Of a stretch of 64,000 nucleotides of DNA, positions 20,598-30,006 are shown piece by piece (within the stretch, counting starts at the first letter, position 1; each line of letters begins with the position of its first letter). Made by a program: the position numbers and the translations under genes. The notes beneath the pieces were generated by a model that saw nothing but the letters and a program-made list of their open reading frames with translations, was not told where the DNA came from and did not search any database. The DNA is from Thermocrispum agreste DSM 44070 (lineage in GTDB: Bacteria; Actinomycetota; Actinomycetes; Mycobacteriales; Pseudonocardiaceae), in contig NZ_KE386603.1 in NCBI RefSeq assembly GCF_000427905.1, positions 120,303 through 184,302 on the forward strand. The letters run 5' to 3'.

Positions 20598-21773
20598 TCA
20601 GCTGGTCTTGGCGGCTTCCGGCTCGCGCTCGTCCGCTGTGTCGTCCTTGGCGTCGACGGTGGTCTCGGCGGCCTTGTCGTCGGGCGCCTTGCCGTTGGCC
20701 GCCTTCCCGCCTGCCGTCTGCCGGCCGTCGGGCTCGGCCTCCGGGGCCTTCTCGGCCGAGTCCTTCTCGGCGACGGTCTTCCCGTCGGCGGCCTGCTCGC
20801 CGCCCGCCTTGCCGTCCGCGTCCTTCTCCTGGGCCAGCGCCGGCTTGGCCCCGTTCGCCTGCGGTTCCGGGACAGTCGGCACGGCATCCTCGGCCCGCGG
20901 CACCGGCTGCAGTTCCTCGGCGGTCGGCTTCAGCGTCTCCTCCGCCGACGCCAGGTACTGGTTCGCGGCCGCCATCCGGCTGTGCGCGGCCTTGCTGATC
21001 GCCAGCAGCCGGTCGACCACCCGGCTGGCCTCGTCGGTGCGGCGCTGCGCCTCCGCATTGGCTTCCGCGACGATGCGCCGCGCCTCCGCCTGCGCCTCCG
21101 CCATCCGACGCTCGGCCTGCTGCTTGGCGGCCGTGCGCTGATCGGCCAGGTGCTTCTCCAGCTCCTTGCGCTTGGCCGCCATCGTCGCGTCGAACTCCTG
21201 CTCGATGGCCCTGCGCTTGCGCTCCGCCTCCGCGTCCAGCGCCTCCCGGCGGCGGACCGAATCCACCACCAGCTCCTGCACCTCCGCCCTGGTCTCCTCC
21301 AGCGCCGCCCGGTGCTCGGCGTGCAGCTGCTCGGCGTACTCGTCCAGCTCCTTGAGCAGCTTGCGGTACCGCTCCCGCAGCGCGATCGACGCCTGGGCGG
21401 TGGCCTTCCAGTTCTCCTCCGCGGCGGTCTGCGCCCTGGTGGTGATCTCCTCCGCCCGCAGGTGCGCCAGCTTGCCCACCCGCTGCATCCGCTCGTCCAG
21501 GTCCGCCAGGTTCTTCGGCGGCTGTTTCAGCTCCTCGACCCGCTCCTTCAGCTTCGCGTTCTCCTTGCGCAGCACCTCCAGCTGCTTGGCCATGGAGCCC
21601 AGCTGCGCGGTCAGCTTGTCCCGCTCCGCCATCAGCTGGCGCATGTCTTCCTCGACACGGGCCAGGTGCGTGCGCACCTCGGTGCGGTCGTAGCCGTTCC
21701 AGTGCGTGGAGAACTCCCGCTGGACGGGCACGGGGACGTGGTGGACAGGCGGTGGCGGAGTCGGTGAAGTCAA
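20598..21773 (-). CDS. DivIVA-like coiled-coil protein with a long disordered tail
   Basis: About 391 residues. The N-terminal segment REFSTHWNGYDRTEVRTHLARVEEDM resembles the membrane-curvature-binding head of DivIVA/Wag31 proteins, followed by roughly 240 residues of heptad-rich coiled coil (Glu/Ala/Arg/Gln) and about 100 residues of Ala/Asp/Glu/Lys/Gly-rich disordered tail. Filament-forming proteins of this kind (Scy, FilP, DivIVA) organise polar growth in actinomycetes. I place the start at TTG 21773, which has AAGGAGG four bases upstream; a GTG at 21839 would add 22 residues but lacks a ribosome-binding site. Partner proteins are not encoded nearby. Confidence 0.75.
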   Translation of the reverse strand: MTSPTPPPPVHHVPVPVQREFSTHWNGYDRTEVRTHLARVEEDMRQLMAERDKLTAQLGSMAKQLEVLRKENAKLKERVEELKQPPKNLADLDERMQRVGKLAHLRAEEITTRAQTAAEENWKATAQASIALRERYRKLLKELDEYAEQLHAEHRAALEETRAEVQELVVDSVRRREALDAEAERKRRAIEQEFDATMAAKRKELEKHLADQRTAAKQQAERRMAEAQAEARRIVAEANAEAQRRTDEASRVVDRLLAISKAAHSRMAAANQYLASAEETLKPTAEELQPVPRAEDAVPTVPEPQANGAKPALAQEKDADGKAGGEQAADGKTVAEKDSAEKAPEAEPDGRQTAGGKAANGKAPDDKAAETTVDAKDDTADEREPEAAKTS

Positions 21774-21922
21774 GGATCCTCCTTCATCGGCCACGGCTCG
21801 CGGGGAACGCCGCTGACCACTCCGAAGGTACTCTCGCACGGCCCGATGTCACCGGTGGAGCGGGCATCGGCCTGTCGGGCTGCCCGAACGGGTGACGCGG
21901 TTACCCACAGTGACGATCATGG

Positions 21923-23920
21923 TCACCAGTGGAAGCCCCTGGTGAGCCGCACCAGCGCGCTGGCCGCCCTGCCGAGGTGCCGCTCGCCCTTGCCGATCTT
22001 CAGCTTGCCGTCGCCGCCGGCCGCCGCGGAGTCCGGGAAGACGCGGAAGGCCTGGTAGGCGACCGCGTCGGTGAGCCCCGGCGTGACGTTGTACGCGGCG
22101 TTGATCAGCTGTCCGGTCGGCGTGCCGATGTGCTTGGGCCGGTTGATCAACGCGTCCATGACCATGTCCGCCGCCTCGTCCGGCGACTTGGTGGGGAACG
22201 CGTCGTAGATCTTGGTCGGCCGGATCATCGGCGTGCGCACCAGCGGCATGTGGATCGTGGTGAACGTGATGCCGTCGCCGTGCATCTCCACCGCGGCGAT
22301 CTTGGAGAAGTAGTCCAGTGCCGCCTTGGACGCCACGTAGGCGGAGAACCGGGGCGCGATGCCCTGCACGCCGATGGACGAGATGTTGACGATGTGCCCG
22401 AACTTGCGCTGCGTCATGTGCGGCAGCACGGCGAGGATCAGCCGCACGGCGGCGAAGTAGTTGATCGCCATCGCCCGCTCGTAGTCGTGCATCCGGTCGT
22501 ACGACAGCCGGATCGACCGGCGGATGGAGCGGCCGGCGTTGTTGACCAGCATGTCGATGTGGCCGTGCTCGTCGAGCATCTGCTCGACCATCTTGTGCAC
22601 CGCCTCGTGGTCGGTCAGGTCGCACGGGTAGATCGCCGCTTTGCCGCCCGCGTCCAGGATCTCCTTGCGCACCTGCTCCAGCTCCGCCTGGCGGCGCGCC
22701 ACAAGCAGTGGAACCCCGCCGGCCGCGGCGACCTTCAACGCGGTGGCGCGGCCGATGCCGGACGACGCACCGGTGATGATCACGTGCCTGCCGTCCAGCT
22801 TGCCGCGCGGCCCACGGTGCCTGCGCGCCCGGAACGGGTCGAGGTGCTCGGTCCAGTAGGCCCACAGCGTGGCCGCGTAGTCCTCCAGCCGGGGCAGATC
22901 GATCCCGGTGCCTGCCAGCTCCTTGCGGGTGGCGGCGGAGGAGAACACCGACGGGAAGTTCATGTTGTCCAGCAGCACCGCCGGGATGCCCAGGCGCTCC
23001 AGCAGCGCGTCCCTGGCGATGGTCACCCCGGGCAGGTGCTCGGTGAACTTCACCACGTCGACCAGGGTGCGGCCGAACTTGCCGCCGATGGTGGTCGCCA
23101 CGGTCGGGGCGCCCGCCGCCCTGGCGAACGCGTTGAACACCGCCAGCACCGGCTGCGGTTCCGGGTTGACCAGGTGGAACGTGCGGTAGTCCAGGCCGGG
23201 ACGCTTCACCAGCTCGTGCAGCGCCTGGGCCACGTAGTCCACCGGGACGATGTTGGTGTCCCCCAGATCCGGGGCGACGAACGGCACGGCGGGCAGCGTC
23301 GCCAGCTTCTGGATGGCCGGGAACAGGTAGTACGGCCCGTCGATCTTGTCCATCTCGCCGGTGCGCGAGTTGCCCACCACGATCGACGGCCGGTACACCC
23401 GCCACGGCACGTCGTGCTGGTCCCGCACCAGCTTCTCGGACTCGAACTTGGTGCGGTGGTACGGCGTCGGGAACCGCTGCCCCTGGTCGAACATGTCCTC
23501 GGTGAAGGTGCCTGCGAAGTCACCCGCCACCGCCACCGACGACACCTGGTGCAGGCAGCCTGCCCGGATCTCGGCGGCCAGGGCGATGGTGTTGGCGGTT
23601 CCGGCGATGTTGATCCGCTCGTTGGCCTCGTCGTCCGCTTCGATGTCGTACAGCGCGGCCAGGTGAACCAGATGGTCGACGCGGCCGCGCAACTGCTGCA
23701 CCACGTCCTCGGACAGCCCCAGGCGTTCCTCGCTGACGTCGCCGATCACCGGCGTGAGCTTGTCGCGATTCGGCCAGTCGCGGGCCATTCTGTCCAGTTT
23801 GTCCCGTGAGCCGGGCCGCACGGTGACCCACACCCGTTCGGTCTCCGGGTCGGCCAGGACTTCCCTCATGAAATGGCGCCCGATCAGCCCGGTCGCCCCG
23901 GTCACCAGGTAGTTGGTCAT
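21923..23920 (-). CDS. Two-domain SDR protein, AcrA1-like fatty acyl-CoA reductase
   Basis: A 665-residue fusion. The N-terminal half (1-375) is an extended SDR of the fatty acyl-CoA reductase type, with TGATGLIG near 7-14 and catalytic Tyr-x3-Lys in YHRTK. The C-terminal half (380-645) is a classical SDR with TGASSGIG, NNAG, Ser and YVASK. This arrangement matches mycobacterial AcrA1 (Rv3391, about 650 residues), which reduces acyl-CoA toward the aldehyde or alcohol for wax-like lipids; that role is by analogy. The start is ATG 23920, with ATG 23929 as an alternative. It is divergent from the BI-1 gene. Confidence 0.87.
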   Translation of the reverse strand: MTNYLVTGATGLIGRHFMREVLADPETERVWVTVRPGSRDKLDRMARDWPNRDKLTPVIGDVSEERLGLSEDVVQQLRGRVDHLVHLAALYDIEADDEANERINIAGTANTIALAAEIRAGCLHQVSSVAVAGDFAGTFTEDMFDQGQRFPTPYHRTKFESEKLVRDQHDVPWRVYRPSIVVGNSRTGEMDKIDGPYYLFPAIQKLATLPAVPFVAPDLGDTNIVPVDYVAQALHELVKRPGLDYRTFHLVNPEPQPVLAVFNAFARAAGAPTVATTIGGKFGRTLVDVVKFTEHLPGVTIARDALLERLGIPAVLLDNMNFPSVFSSAATRKELAGTGIDLPRLEDYAATLWAYWTEHLDPFRARRHRGPRGKLDGRHVIITGASSGIGRATALKVAAAGGVPLLVARRQAELEQVRKEILDAGGKAAIYPCDLTDHEAVHKMVEQMLDEHGHIDMLVNNAGRSIRRSIRLSYDRMHDYERAMAINYFAAVRLILAVLPHMTQRKFGHIVNISSIGVQGIAPRFSAYVASKAALDYFSKIAAVEMHGDGITFTTIHMPLVRTPMIRPTKIYDAFPTKSPDEAADMVMDALINRPKHIGTPTGQLINAAYNVTPGLTDAVAYQAFRVFPDSAAAGGDGKLKIGKGERHLGRAASALVRLTRGFHW

Positions 23921-24113
23921 GACGTGCATTCTCGTGCCGTCGTTGCCGATTGTCGACTCACGGTCACGGTCCGGTCGCGGATCTCGCTGTCGTGCGCGCA
24001 GCACAAGTAGGGTGAAGATCGTCGAGTGTCCGTGGAACTGGTGCGCCACACCGGACGTTGACCAGGTGCAGGCGCCGGGAAAGACCTTCCAGTGACCTCC
24101 CGAGGAGGACGTA

Positions 24114-24935
24114 GTGCATCAAAGTGGCAACCCCGCATTCCGCAGGCTGCCGAGCGGTGTGATCGACGGCGGGCCTTATGCGGGTTTCGGTGGCACGCAG
24201 ACCGGGGTGCCGCACTACCCCGGAGCGACGGAGGCCATCGAGCGGCCTATGACCGTCGACGACGTGGTGACGAAGACGGCTGCGAGCGTCGGCGTGGCCA
24301 TCCTCACCGGTATCTTCGCCGCGGTGTGGGCGCACGGTCAGCTGGCCGCCGGTGCCCAGCTGTCGGTGTTCATCGTGACCGCCCTGGCCGCGGTGGCCGG
24401 GTTCGTGCTGGCGATCGCGATTTCGTTCACGGTGAAGGCCAGCGCGGGGCTGACCCTGGGCTACTCGGCCGTCGAGGGCGTGTTCCTGGGTGCGATGACC
24501 GGCACGCTCGAGGCGCTCCTGCCGCCGGCCGCCAGCGGGGTCGGGCTGCAGGCGGTCATGGGCACCGCGGTGGTGTTCGTCGTGATGCTGTTCGTCTATC
24601 GCAGCGGCGCGGTCAAGGTCACGCCGCGGATGCGCAAGTGGGTCACCGGTGCGCTGCTCGGGGCCATGGGCCTGGTTCTCGTCGACTTGCTGCTCGGCCT
24701 GTTCGACGCCGAGCTGGGCGTGCGCGGGACCGGCACCCTCGGCGTGCTGGTCGGCCTGGCCTTCGTCGCGCTCGGCGCGTTCCTGTTGCTGCTGGACTTC
24801 GACATGGCCGACAACATGATCCGCGCGGGCATGCCGGCCAAGTACGCCTGGTACGCCGCGTTCGGCCTGATGACCGCGCTGGTCTGGCTGTACTTCGAGA
24901 TCGTGCGGCTGCTGGCCATCTTCAACTCCGAGTGA
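24114..24935 (+). CDS. Bax inhibitor-1/YccA family integral membrane protein
   Basis: A 273-residue seven-helix membrane protein of the BI-1 (TMBIM) superfamily. The cytoplasmic N-terminus (1-50) contains GNPAFRRLP, typical of the actinobacterial branch. Seven hydrophobic helices follow from about 56 to 268. Members in other bacteria are pH-gated calcium leak channels; function here is unproven. GTG 24114 has GAGGAGG seven bases upstream. A bidirectional terminator separates it from the convergent thiolase gene. Confidence 0.9.
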   Translation: MHQSGNPAFRRLPSGVIDGGPYAGFGGTQTGVPHYPGATEAIERPMTVDDVVTKTAASVGVAILTGIFAAVWAHGQLAAGAQLSVFIVTALAAVAGFVLAIAISFTVKASAGLTLGYSAVEGVFLGAMTGTLEALLPPAASGVGLQAVMGTAVVFVVMLFVYRSGAVKVTPRMRKWVTGALLGAMGLVLVDLLLGLFDAELGVRGTGTLGVLVGLAFVALGAFLLLLDFDMADNMIRAGMPAKYAWYAAFGLMTALVWLYFEIVRLLAIFNSE

Positions 24936-24962
24936 CCGGCTGCCGGTGAGCGAGCTGCCGAA

Positions 24963-24990
24963 GCGGGGCGTCTGGTGTCAGGCGCCCCGC
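24963..24990. terminator. Bidirectional hairpin terminator between BI-1 and thiolase genes
   Basis: A 12-bp stem with one G-T pair (GCGGGGCGTCTG against CAGGCGCCCCGC) and a 4-nt loop lies between two convergent stop codons. It is preceded by AA and followed by TTT, so it can serve both strands. Confidence 0.85.
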
Positions 24991-25006
24991 TTTCGTGTGC
25001 CGGGAC

Positions 25007-26227
25007 CTACGACAGTCGTTCGATGATCATGGCCATGCCCTGGCCGCCGCCGACGCACATGGTCTCCAGGCCGACCTGCTTGTCGTGGTGCTGCAGCGAG
25101 CTGATCAGCGTCGAGGTGATCCGGGCGCCGGTCATGCCGAACGGGTGGCCGACCGCGATCGCACCACCGTTGACGTTGAGCTTGTCGATGTCGATGCCCA
25201 GCTCCCGGTAGCAGGGGATGACCTGGGCGGCGAACGCCTCGTTGATCTCCACCAGGTCGACGTCGTCGATGGTCATGCCCGCCCGGTCGAGCGCCTGCCG
25301 GGTCGCCTCCACCGGGCCGAGCCCCATGATCTCCGGCGACAGCGCGCTGACGCCGGTGGAGACGATCCGGGCCAGCGGGGTGATGCCGAGGTCGCGGGCC
25401 TTGGTGTCGGACATGACGATCACCGCCGCGGCGCCGTCGTTGAGCGGGCAGCAGTTGCCCGCGGTCACCCGGCCGTCCGGCCGGAACACCGGCTTCAGCG
25501 CGGCGACGCCCTCCATCGTCACGCCGGGGCGGGGGCTGTCGTCCTTGGTCACCTGGGTGCCGTCCGGCAGCGTCACCGGCGTGATGTCCTTGGCCCAGAA
25601 GCCGTCGGCGATCGCCTTCTCCGCCAGGTTCTGCGAGCGGACTCCGAACTCGTCCATCTCCTCCCGGCTGATGCCCTTGAGCAGGGCGACGTTCTCCGCC
25701 GTCTGCCCCATCGGGATGTAGATGTCCGGGACCTGGTCGAACTCGCGCGGATCGGTCCAGCCGTCGGCTCCTTCGGCGGCCGCCTTGGCGGTACGCGCTT
25801 CCGCCTCGGCGAACAACGGGTTGTGGGTGCCGGGCAGCGAGTCGGAGTTGCCCTTGGCGTAGCGGGACACCGTCTCCACACCCGCGGAGATGAACACGTC
25901 GCCCTCGCCGGCCCGGATGGCGTGCATGGCCATGCGCGTGGTCTGCAGGGACGACGCGCAGTAGCGGGTGACCGTGGTGCCGGGCAAGTGGTCGTAGCCC
26001 AACGCGACGGCCACCACCCTGGCCATGTTGAATCCCTGCTCACCGCCCGGCAGGCCGCAGCCGAGCATCAGGTCGTCGATGTCGGCCGGGTCGAGCTGCG
26101 GCACCTTGGCCAGCGCGGCCCGCACCATCTGCACGGTGAGATCGTCGGGGCGCATGTCCACCAACGATCCTTTGCTCGCGCGCCCGATCGGCGAGCGGGC
26201 GGTGGCGACGATGACGGCTTCGGGCAT
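25007..26227 (-). CDS. Acetyl-CoA C-acyltransferase (thiolase)
   Basis: A 406-residue degradative-type thiolase catalysing thiolytic cleavage of 3-ketoacyl-CoA. The nucleophile Cys90 is in [10 protein letters not shown], the histidine at about 361 is in [11 protein letters not shown], and the general acid Cys at about 391 is in [15 protein letters not shown] is also intact. The start ATG 26227 follows CCGAGGAG. It occupies the position of fadA3 (Rv1074c) in the conserved order. It is presumably monocistronic: a strong inverted repeat lies upstream and a terminator downstream. Confidence 0.93.
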   Translation of the reverse strand: MPEAVIVATARSPIGRASKGSLVDMRPDDLTVQMVRAALAKVPQLDPADIDDLMLGCGLPGGEQGFNMARVVAVALGYDHLPGTTVTRYCASSLQTTRMAMHAIRAGEGDVFISAGVETVSRYAKGNSDSLPGTHNPLFAEAEARTAKAAAEGADGWTDPREFDQVPDIYIPMGQTAENVALLKGISREEMDEFGVRSQNLAEKAIADGFWAKDITPVTLPDGTQVTKDDSPRPGVTMEGVAALKPVFRPDGRVTAGNCCPLNDGAAAVIVMSDTKARDLGITPLARIVSTGVSALSPEIMGLGPVEATRQALDRAGMTIDDVDLVEINEAFAAQVIPCYRELGIDIDKLNVNGGAIAVGHPFGMTGARITSTLISSLQHHDKQVGLETMCVGGGQGMAMIIERLS

Positions 26228-26269
26228 GGCGGGCTCCTCGGACCGGTGAGACGGCTGTGGCTCGTGCCC

Positions 26270-26328
26270 GGTTCGTGCCGTGGCCCGGTGCCCTCGGCAC
26301 ACGGCCTTGGCCGGCCACGGCACGAACC
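26270..26328 (-). terminator. Long perfect inverted repeat between 5'-nucleotidase and thiolase genes
   Basis: Two 16-bp arms (26270-26285 and 26313-26328, GGTTCGTGCCGTGGCC and its complement) flank a 27-nt loop. It sits downstream of the nucleotidase stop and about 42 bp upstream of the thiolase start, on the same strand. It can terminate the former or act as a regulatory structure for the latter; there is no T-run. Confidence 0.55.
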
Positions 26329-26376
26329 AGTCCCCTTATCGTGCCCGCCTGCCCGCAGCAGGGCCAGGCCGATCGA

Positions 26377-28233
26377 TCAGTTGATCGGTGTGATGCGGCC
26401 CTCACCGCCCTCGGGGTAGTCCTCGGCGGTCACCTTCCCGGACAGGCCGTCGGTCAGGTACTGCTCGAGCGCGCCCTGGTAGGTGATGCCGACCGGGGTG
26501 AACGGCAGGCCGCCGAACGGGTAGTCGTCGCCACCGCGGGCGGAGAAGTCGTTGGTCGCGATGGTGACCGGCGGACCGTCCACCACCTGGCCGTTCTCGA
26601 CGATCACCGTGCCGTCGTCCAGCACGACCTCCTGCACCCGCTCGCCGGGTGTCACGATGGTTCCGCCGCTGCCCGGCTCCACTACCTGCGCCTGCTTCGA
26701 GGTGTCGTAGGTGAACCGCAGGCCGCCGACCTGCATGAACGCGCCGGATGCGTCGGGCGCGGCGGCGACTCCGCGCTCCAGCAGCTGCTTCAGCGTTTCC
26801 CGCGGCACGTCGGGCACCACGGCCACGAAGTTGGCGAACGGCGCGATCTCGTAGGTGTTCAGAGCGGTCACCGGGCCGGTCGGGATGACCGAGTCGTTGC
26901 GGATGCCGCCGCCGTTCTGGATCGACACCTGCGGCTCGGGAACCCCGTACTCGGCCGCCTGCTGCTTGCCCGCCCACAGCAGGGCGTCGGCCATCAGGTT
27001 GCCCAAGTTGGTCTCCTTGGACCGGACGTTGTTGCGCACGCCGTCCAGCGCCACCGCGCTGTCCGCGACGACCTTGTCCGCCAGGCCCTCGATGTAGTCG
27101 GCGACGGGCTTCTCCACCTGCTCGCGCACCTTGCGGTCACCCTTGATGGCGTCCGGTCCGACACCGGACACCCGCACCGGCTGGGTCTGCTCCTCGTCGA
27201 TGCCGATCACAGTGCCGTTGCGGTCGAAGTTCAGCACCAGGCGGCCCAGGTACTTGTAGTCGCCGGTGGTGGTGACCACCGGGACCTTCTTGCCCTGGGC
27301 GTCGGTCGCCCACAGCGGGAAGCCGCGCTCGGCCTGGTCGCCGGGGATCAGCCGGTCGCCTTCGTCGGCGAGGATCTCACCCCCGCCCGCGCCGATCACC
27401 GCGTCCACGCCGCGCAGCTTCGGCACCAGGGCCAGCTCGTTGTCGATGTCCTGCAGGTGGCTGACCAGCAGGATCTTGTTCACGCCCTTGGCCTCGAGGT
27501 AGCCGGCGTGCCAGTTGGCGATCCCGGCGAGGTCCGGGTCGACCTTGACGTTGCGCGGGCTGGACACCGACGGCAGTTCCGGCGTGGTCAGGCCGATCAC
27601 GCCGACCCGCTCGCCGCGGATCTTCACCACGTGGGTGGCCACGATCGTGCCGCGGTCGGCGTGCGACTGCAGCGCCGGCTCCCCGCTGACGTCGAGGTTC
27701 GCGCTCACGAACGGCACGGTTCCGCGGAAGCCGTCGATGAACTGCGCGGTCACCTCGGGGCCGAAGTCGAACTCGTGGTTACCGATGATCGACAGGTCGT
27801 AGCCCATCGCCTTGTGCGCCAGCGAGTCGTAGAACGGCACGCCCTTGTCCAGGCTGGCGGCGAACTCCGGCCCGGCAAGGAAGTTGTCCCCGCCGGACAG
27901 GGTGAGCACGCCGCGCTTGGCCGCCTGGCCCGCGGGCGGCTTGCCCCGGGTGGCTTCCGCGCGCAGCTTCTTCGCCAACGCCACCATGCGGGAGGCGCTG
28001 CCGTAGGGCCTCGGCCCGTCGTCGACGATCGGCCCTTCGTCCGTGCTGCCGTCCCCGTCCACGCCGAGCAACGCCGACTCGGCGTCGTTGGTGAACAGCA
28101 CGTGCAGGGTGAACGCGGGTTTCTGCGGTGCGGCGACGGCGCTCGCGCTGCCGGTCACGCCTGCGCTGACAACGAGGGCCGCGGCCGCCGCAGCGGCGGT
28201 CAGCCTGCTCCGGCGAGAAGATCGTGCGGACAT
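26377..28233 (-). CDS. Secreted 5'-nucleotidase / UDP-sugar hydrolase family metallophosphoesterase
   Basis: A 618-residue exported protein. It has a twin-basic N-region, hydrophobic core and AxA-like cleavage site near 34-36 (signal peptide 1-36). The calcineurin-type N-terminal domain (about 40-340) has GGDNFLAG and GNHEFDFG metal-binding motifs; the first motif reads FTNDAES instead of the usual TNDxH, so one metal ligand is altered. The C-terminal 5'-nucleotidase domain (about 370-600) has NGGGIRND and the stacking motif TNDFSARGGDDYPF. It hydrolyses extracellular nucleotides in relatives. The start is ATG 28233 with AGGGGTG upstream. It is divergent from cbs. Confidence 0.92.
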   Translation of the reverse strand: MSARSSRRSRLTAAAAAAALVVSAGVTGSASAVAAPQKPAFTLHVLFTNDAESALLGVDGDGSTDEGPIVDDGPRPYGSASRMVALAKKLRAEATRGKPPAGQAAKRGVLTLSGGDNFLAGPEFAASLDKGVPFYDSLAHKAMGYDLSIIGNHEFDFGPEVTAQFIDGFRGTVPFVSANLDVSGEPALQSHADRGTIVATHVVKIRGERVGVIGLTTPELPSVSSPRNVKVDPDLAGIANWHAGYLEAKGVNKILLVSHLQDIDNELALVPKLRGVDAVIGAGGGEILADEGDRLIPGDQAERGFPLWATDAQGKKVPVVTTTGDYKYLGRLVLNFDRNGTVIGIDEEQTQPVRVSGVGPDAIKGDRKVREQVEKPVADYIEGLADKVVADSAVALDGVRNNVRSKETNLGNLMADALLWAGKQQAAEYGVPEPQVSIQNGGGIRNDSVIPTGPVTALNTYEIAPFANFVAVVPDVPRETLKQLLERGVAAAPDASGAFMQVGGLRFTYDTSKQAQVVEPGSGGTIVTPGERVQEVVLDDGTVIVENGQVVDGPPVTIATNDFSARGGDDYPFGGLPFTPVGITYQGALEQYLTDGLSGKVTAEDYPEGGEGRITPIN

Positions 28234-28472
28234 GATCACCCCTTGGTCGTCCGGTGGAACGACGGGAAGCTAAGCACTTTCGGGCGATACGGACAACGGT
28301 TGCCAGCCGGATGGCCGGACGTGTCGCCGGTCACGTCGTTCGTCGTGGCCTGATCGACGCACCGGTACCGGTGGCAAGCTGCCCGGTCACCGCGGTCGGC
28401 ATAGGCTTAGGTGCCGTCCGGGCCGTCGGCAGTGGCAGATTCGCGTCGGCATTCACGTCAGGAAGAGGACCC

Positions 28473-29867
28473 GTGGACTACGTCGAGCACGTCATCGACC
28501 TCGTCGGCAACACGCCGCTGGTCAAACTCAACGCCGTCACCGCGCACATCGACAACGGGCCGCTGGTGCTGGCCAAGGTCGAGTACTTCAACCCGGGCGG
28601 CAGCGTGAAGGACCGCATCGCGCTGCGCATGGTCGAGGCCGCCGAGGAATCCGGCGAGCTGCGGCCGGGCGGCACCATCGTGGAGCCGACGTCCGGCAAC
28701 ACCGGCGTCGGGCTGGCCCTCGTCGCCCAGCGCAAGGGCTACAGCTGTGTGTTCGTCTGCCCGGACAAGGTGTCCGAGGACAAGCGGAACGTCCTCAAGG
28801 CGTACGGCGCCAAGGTGGTCGTGTGCCCGACGGCGGTGCCGCCGGAGCACCCGGACTCGTACTACAGCGTCTCCGACCGCCTGGTGCGGGAGATCGAGGG
28901 GGCGTGGAAACCCGACCAGTACTCCAACCCGAACAACCCGCGCAGCCACTACGAGACCACCGGCCCGGAACTGTGGCGGCAGACCGAAGGCAAGATCACG
29001 CACTTCGTGGCGGGCGTGGGCACCGGCGGGACCATCTCCGGGACCGGCAAGTACCTCAAGGAGGTCTCCGACGGCGCAGTGCGGGTCGTCGGCGCCGATC
29101 CGGAGGGCTCGGTGTACTCCGGTGGCACCGGCCGCCCGTACCTGGTGGAAGGGGTCGGCGAGGACTTCTGGCCGGACGCCTACGACCGGACCGTTCCGGA
29201 CGAGATCATCGCGGTCTCCGATGCGGAGTCGTTCGCCATGACGCGCCGGCTGGCGCGGGAAGAGGGGCTGCTGGTCGGCGGCTCGTGCGGCATGGCGACG
29301 GCCGCAGCGGTGCGGTTGGCGGAACGGCTGGCCGCCGAGGGCCGCAACGACGCGGTGATCGTGGTGCTGCTGCCGGACGGCGGCCGCGGCTACCTGACCA
29401 AGGTGTTCTCCGACTCCTGGATGGCCAGGCACGGGTTCCTGCCGCCGGAGTCCAGCCATGCCACGGTCGGTGACGTGCTGCGCCGCAAGGACGGGTCGCT
29501 GCCCGACCTGGTGCACACCCATCCGAACGAGACGGTGGCCGAGGCAGTGCAGATCATGCGCGAGTACGGCGTCAGCCAGATGCCGGTGGTCTCGGCCGAA
29601 CCCCCGGTGATGGCCGCCGAGGTGGTCGGTGCGGTCAACGAGCGGGAGCTGCTGCAGGCGCTGTTCGCCGGCAAGGCGGAGCTGTCCGACCGGCTGGACC
29701 GGCACATGTCGGCTCCGCTGCCGACGATCGGCGCAGGCGAGCCGGTCCAGGCGGCGATGACCGCGCTGGCGGACGCCGACGGGGCACTCGTGCTGGAGGA
29801 CGGTCGCCCGGTCGGGGTCATCACGCGGCACGACATGCTCGCGTTCTTCGCTTCCGAGCAGCGCTGA
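28473..29867 (+). CDS. cbs: Cystathionine beta-synthase
   Basis: A 464-residue PLP enzyme condensing serine (or O-acetylserine) with homocysteine to cystathionine. The Schiff-base lysine K46 is in PGGSVKDRI, the substrate loop is TSGNTGVG, and the phosphate-binding GTGGTISGTG is near 187-196. Two C-terminal CBS modules (about 335-460) provide regulation as in the Rv1077 protein (464 residues). GTG 28473 follows AGGAAGAGGA. A TAGGCT hexamer at 28405 may be the promoter. With metB 3 kb downstream it links homocysteine and cysteine metabolism. Confidence 0.95.
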   Translation: MDYVEHVIDLVGNTPLVKLNAVTAHIDNGPLVLAKVEYFNPGGSVKDRIALRMVEAAEESGELRPGGTIVEPTSGNTGVGLALVAQRKGYSCVFVCPDKVSEDKRNVLKAYGAKVVVCPTAVPPEHPDSYYSVSDRLVREIEGAWKPDQYSNPNNPRSHYETTGPELWRQTEGKITHFVAGVGTGGTISGTGKYLKEVSDGAVRVVGADPEGSVYSGGTGRPYLVEGVGEDFWPDAYDRTVPDEIIAVSDAESFAMTRRLAREEGLLVGGSCGMATAAAVRLAERLAAEGRNDAVIVVLLPDGGRGYLTKVFSDSWMARHGFLPPESSHATVGDVLRRKDGSLPDLVHTHPNETVAEAVQIMREYGVSQMPVVSAEPPVMAAEVVGAVNERELLQALFAGKAELSDRLDRHMSAPLPTIGAGEPVQAAMTALADADGALVLEDGRPVGVITRHDMLAFFASEQR

Positions 29868-30006
29868 GGGCCGGCACCCCGGGGGGGCCTTTCCAGCGGA
29901 CGGCACGATGATCCGATAGCGTGTGGCGCAGCGAAGGACGACAACTGACTGACCAACGACGTTGGTGCTTTTCACCCGTCGTTTCTCATAAGGGGATTGA
30001 GCCCAC

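Noticed and set aside
21929-23809. Long plus-strand open frame opposite the AcrA1-like gene
   Set aside because: Shadow frame; the minus-strand product has two complete SDR domains.
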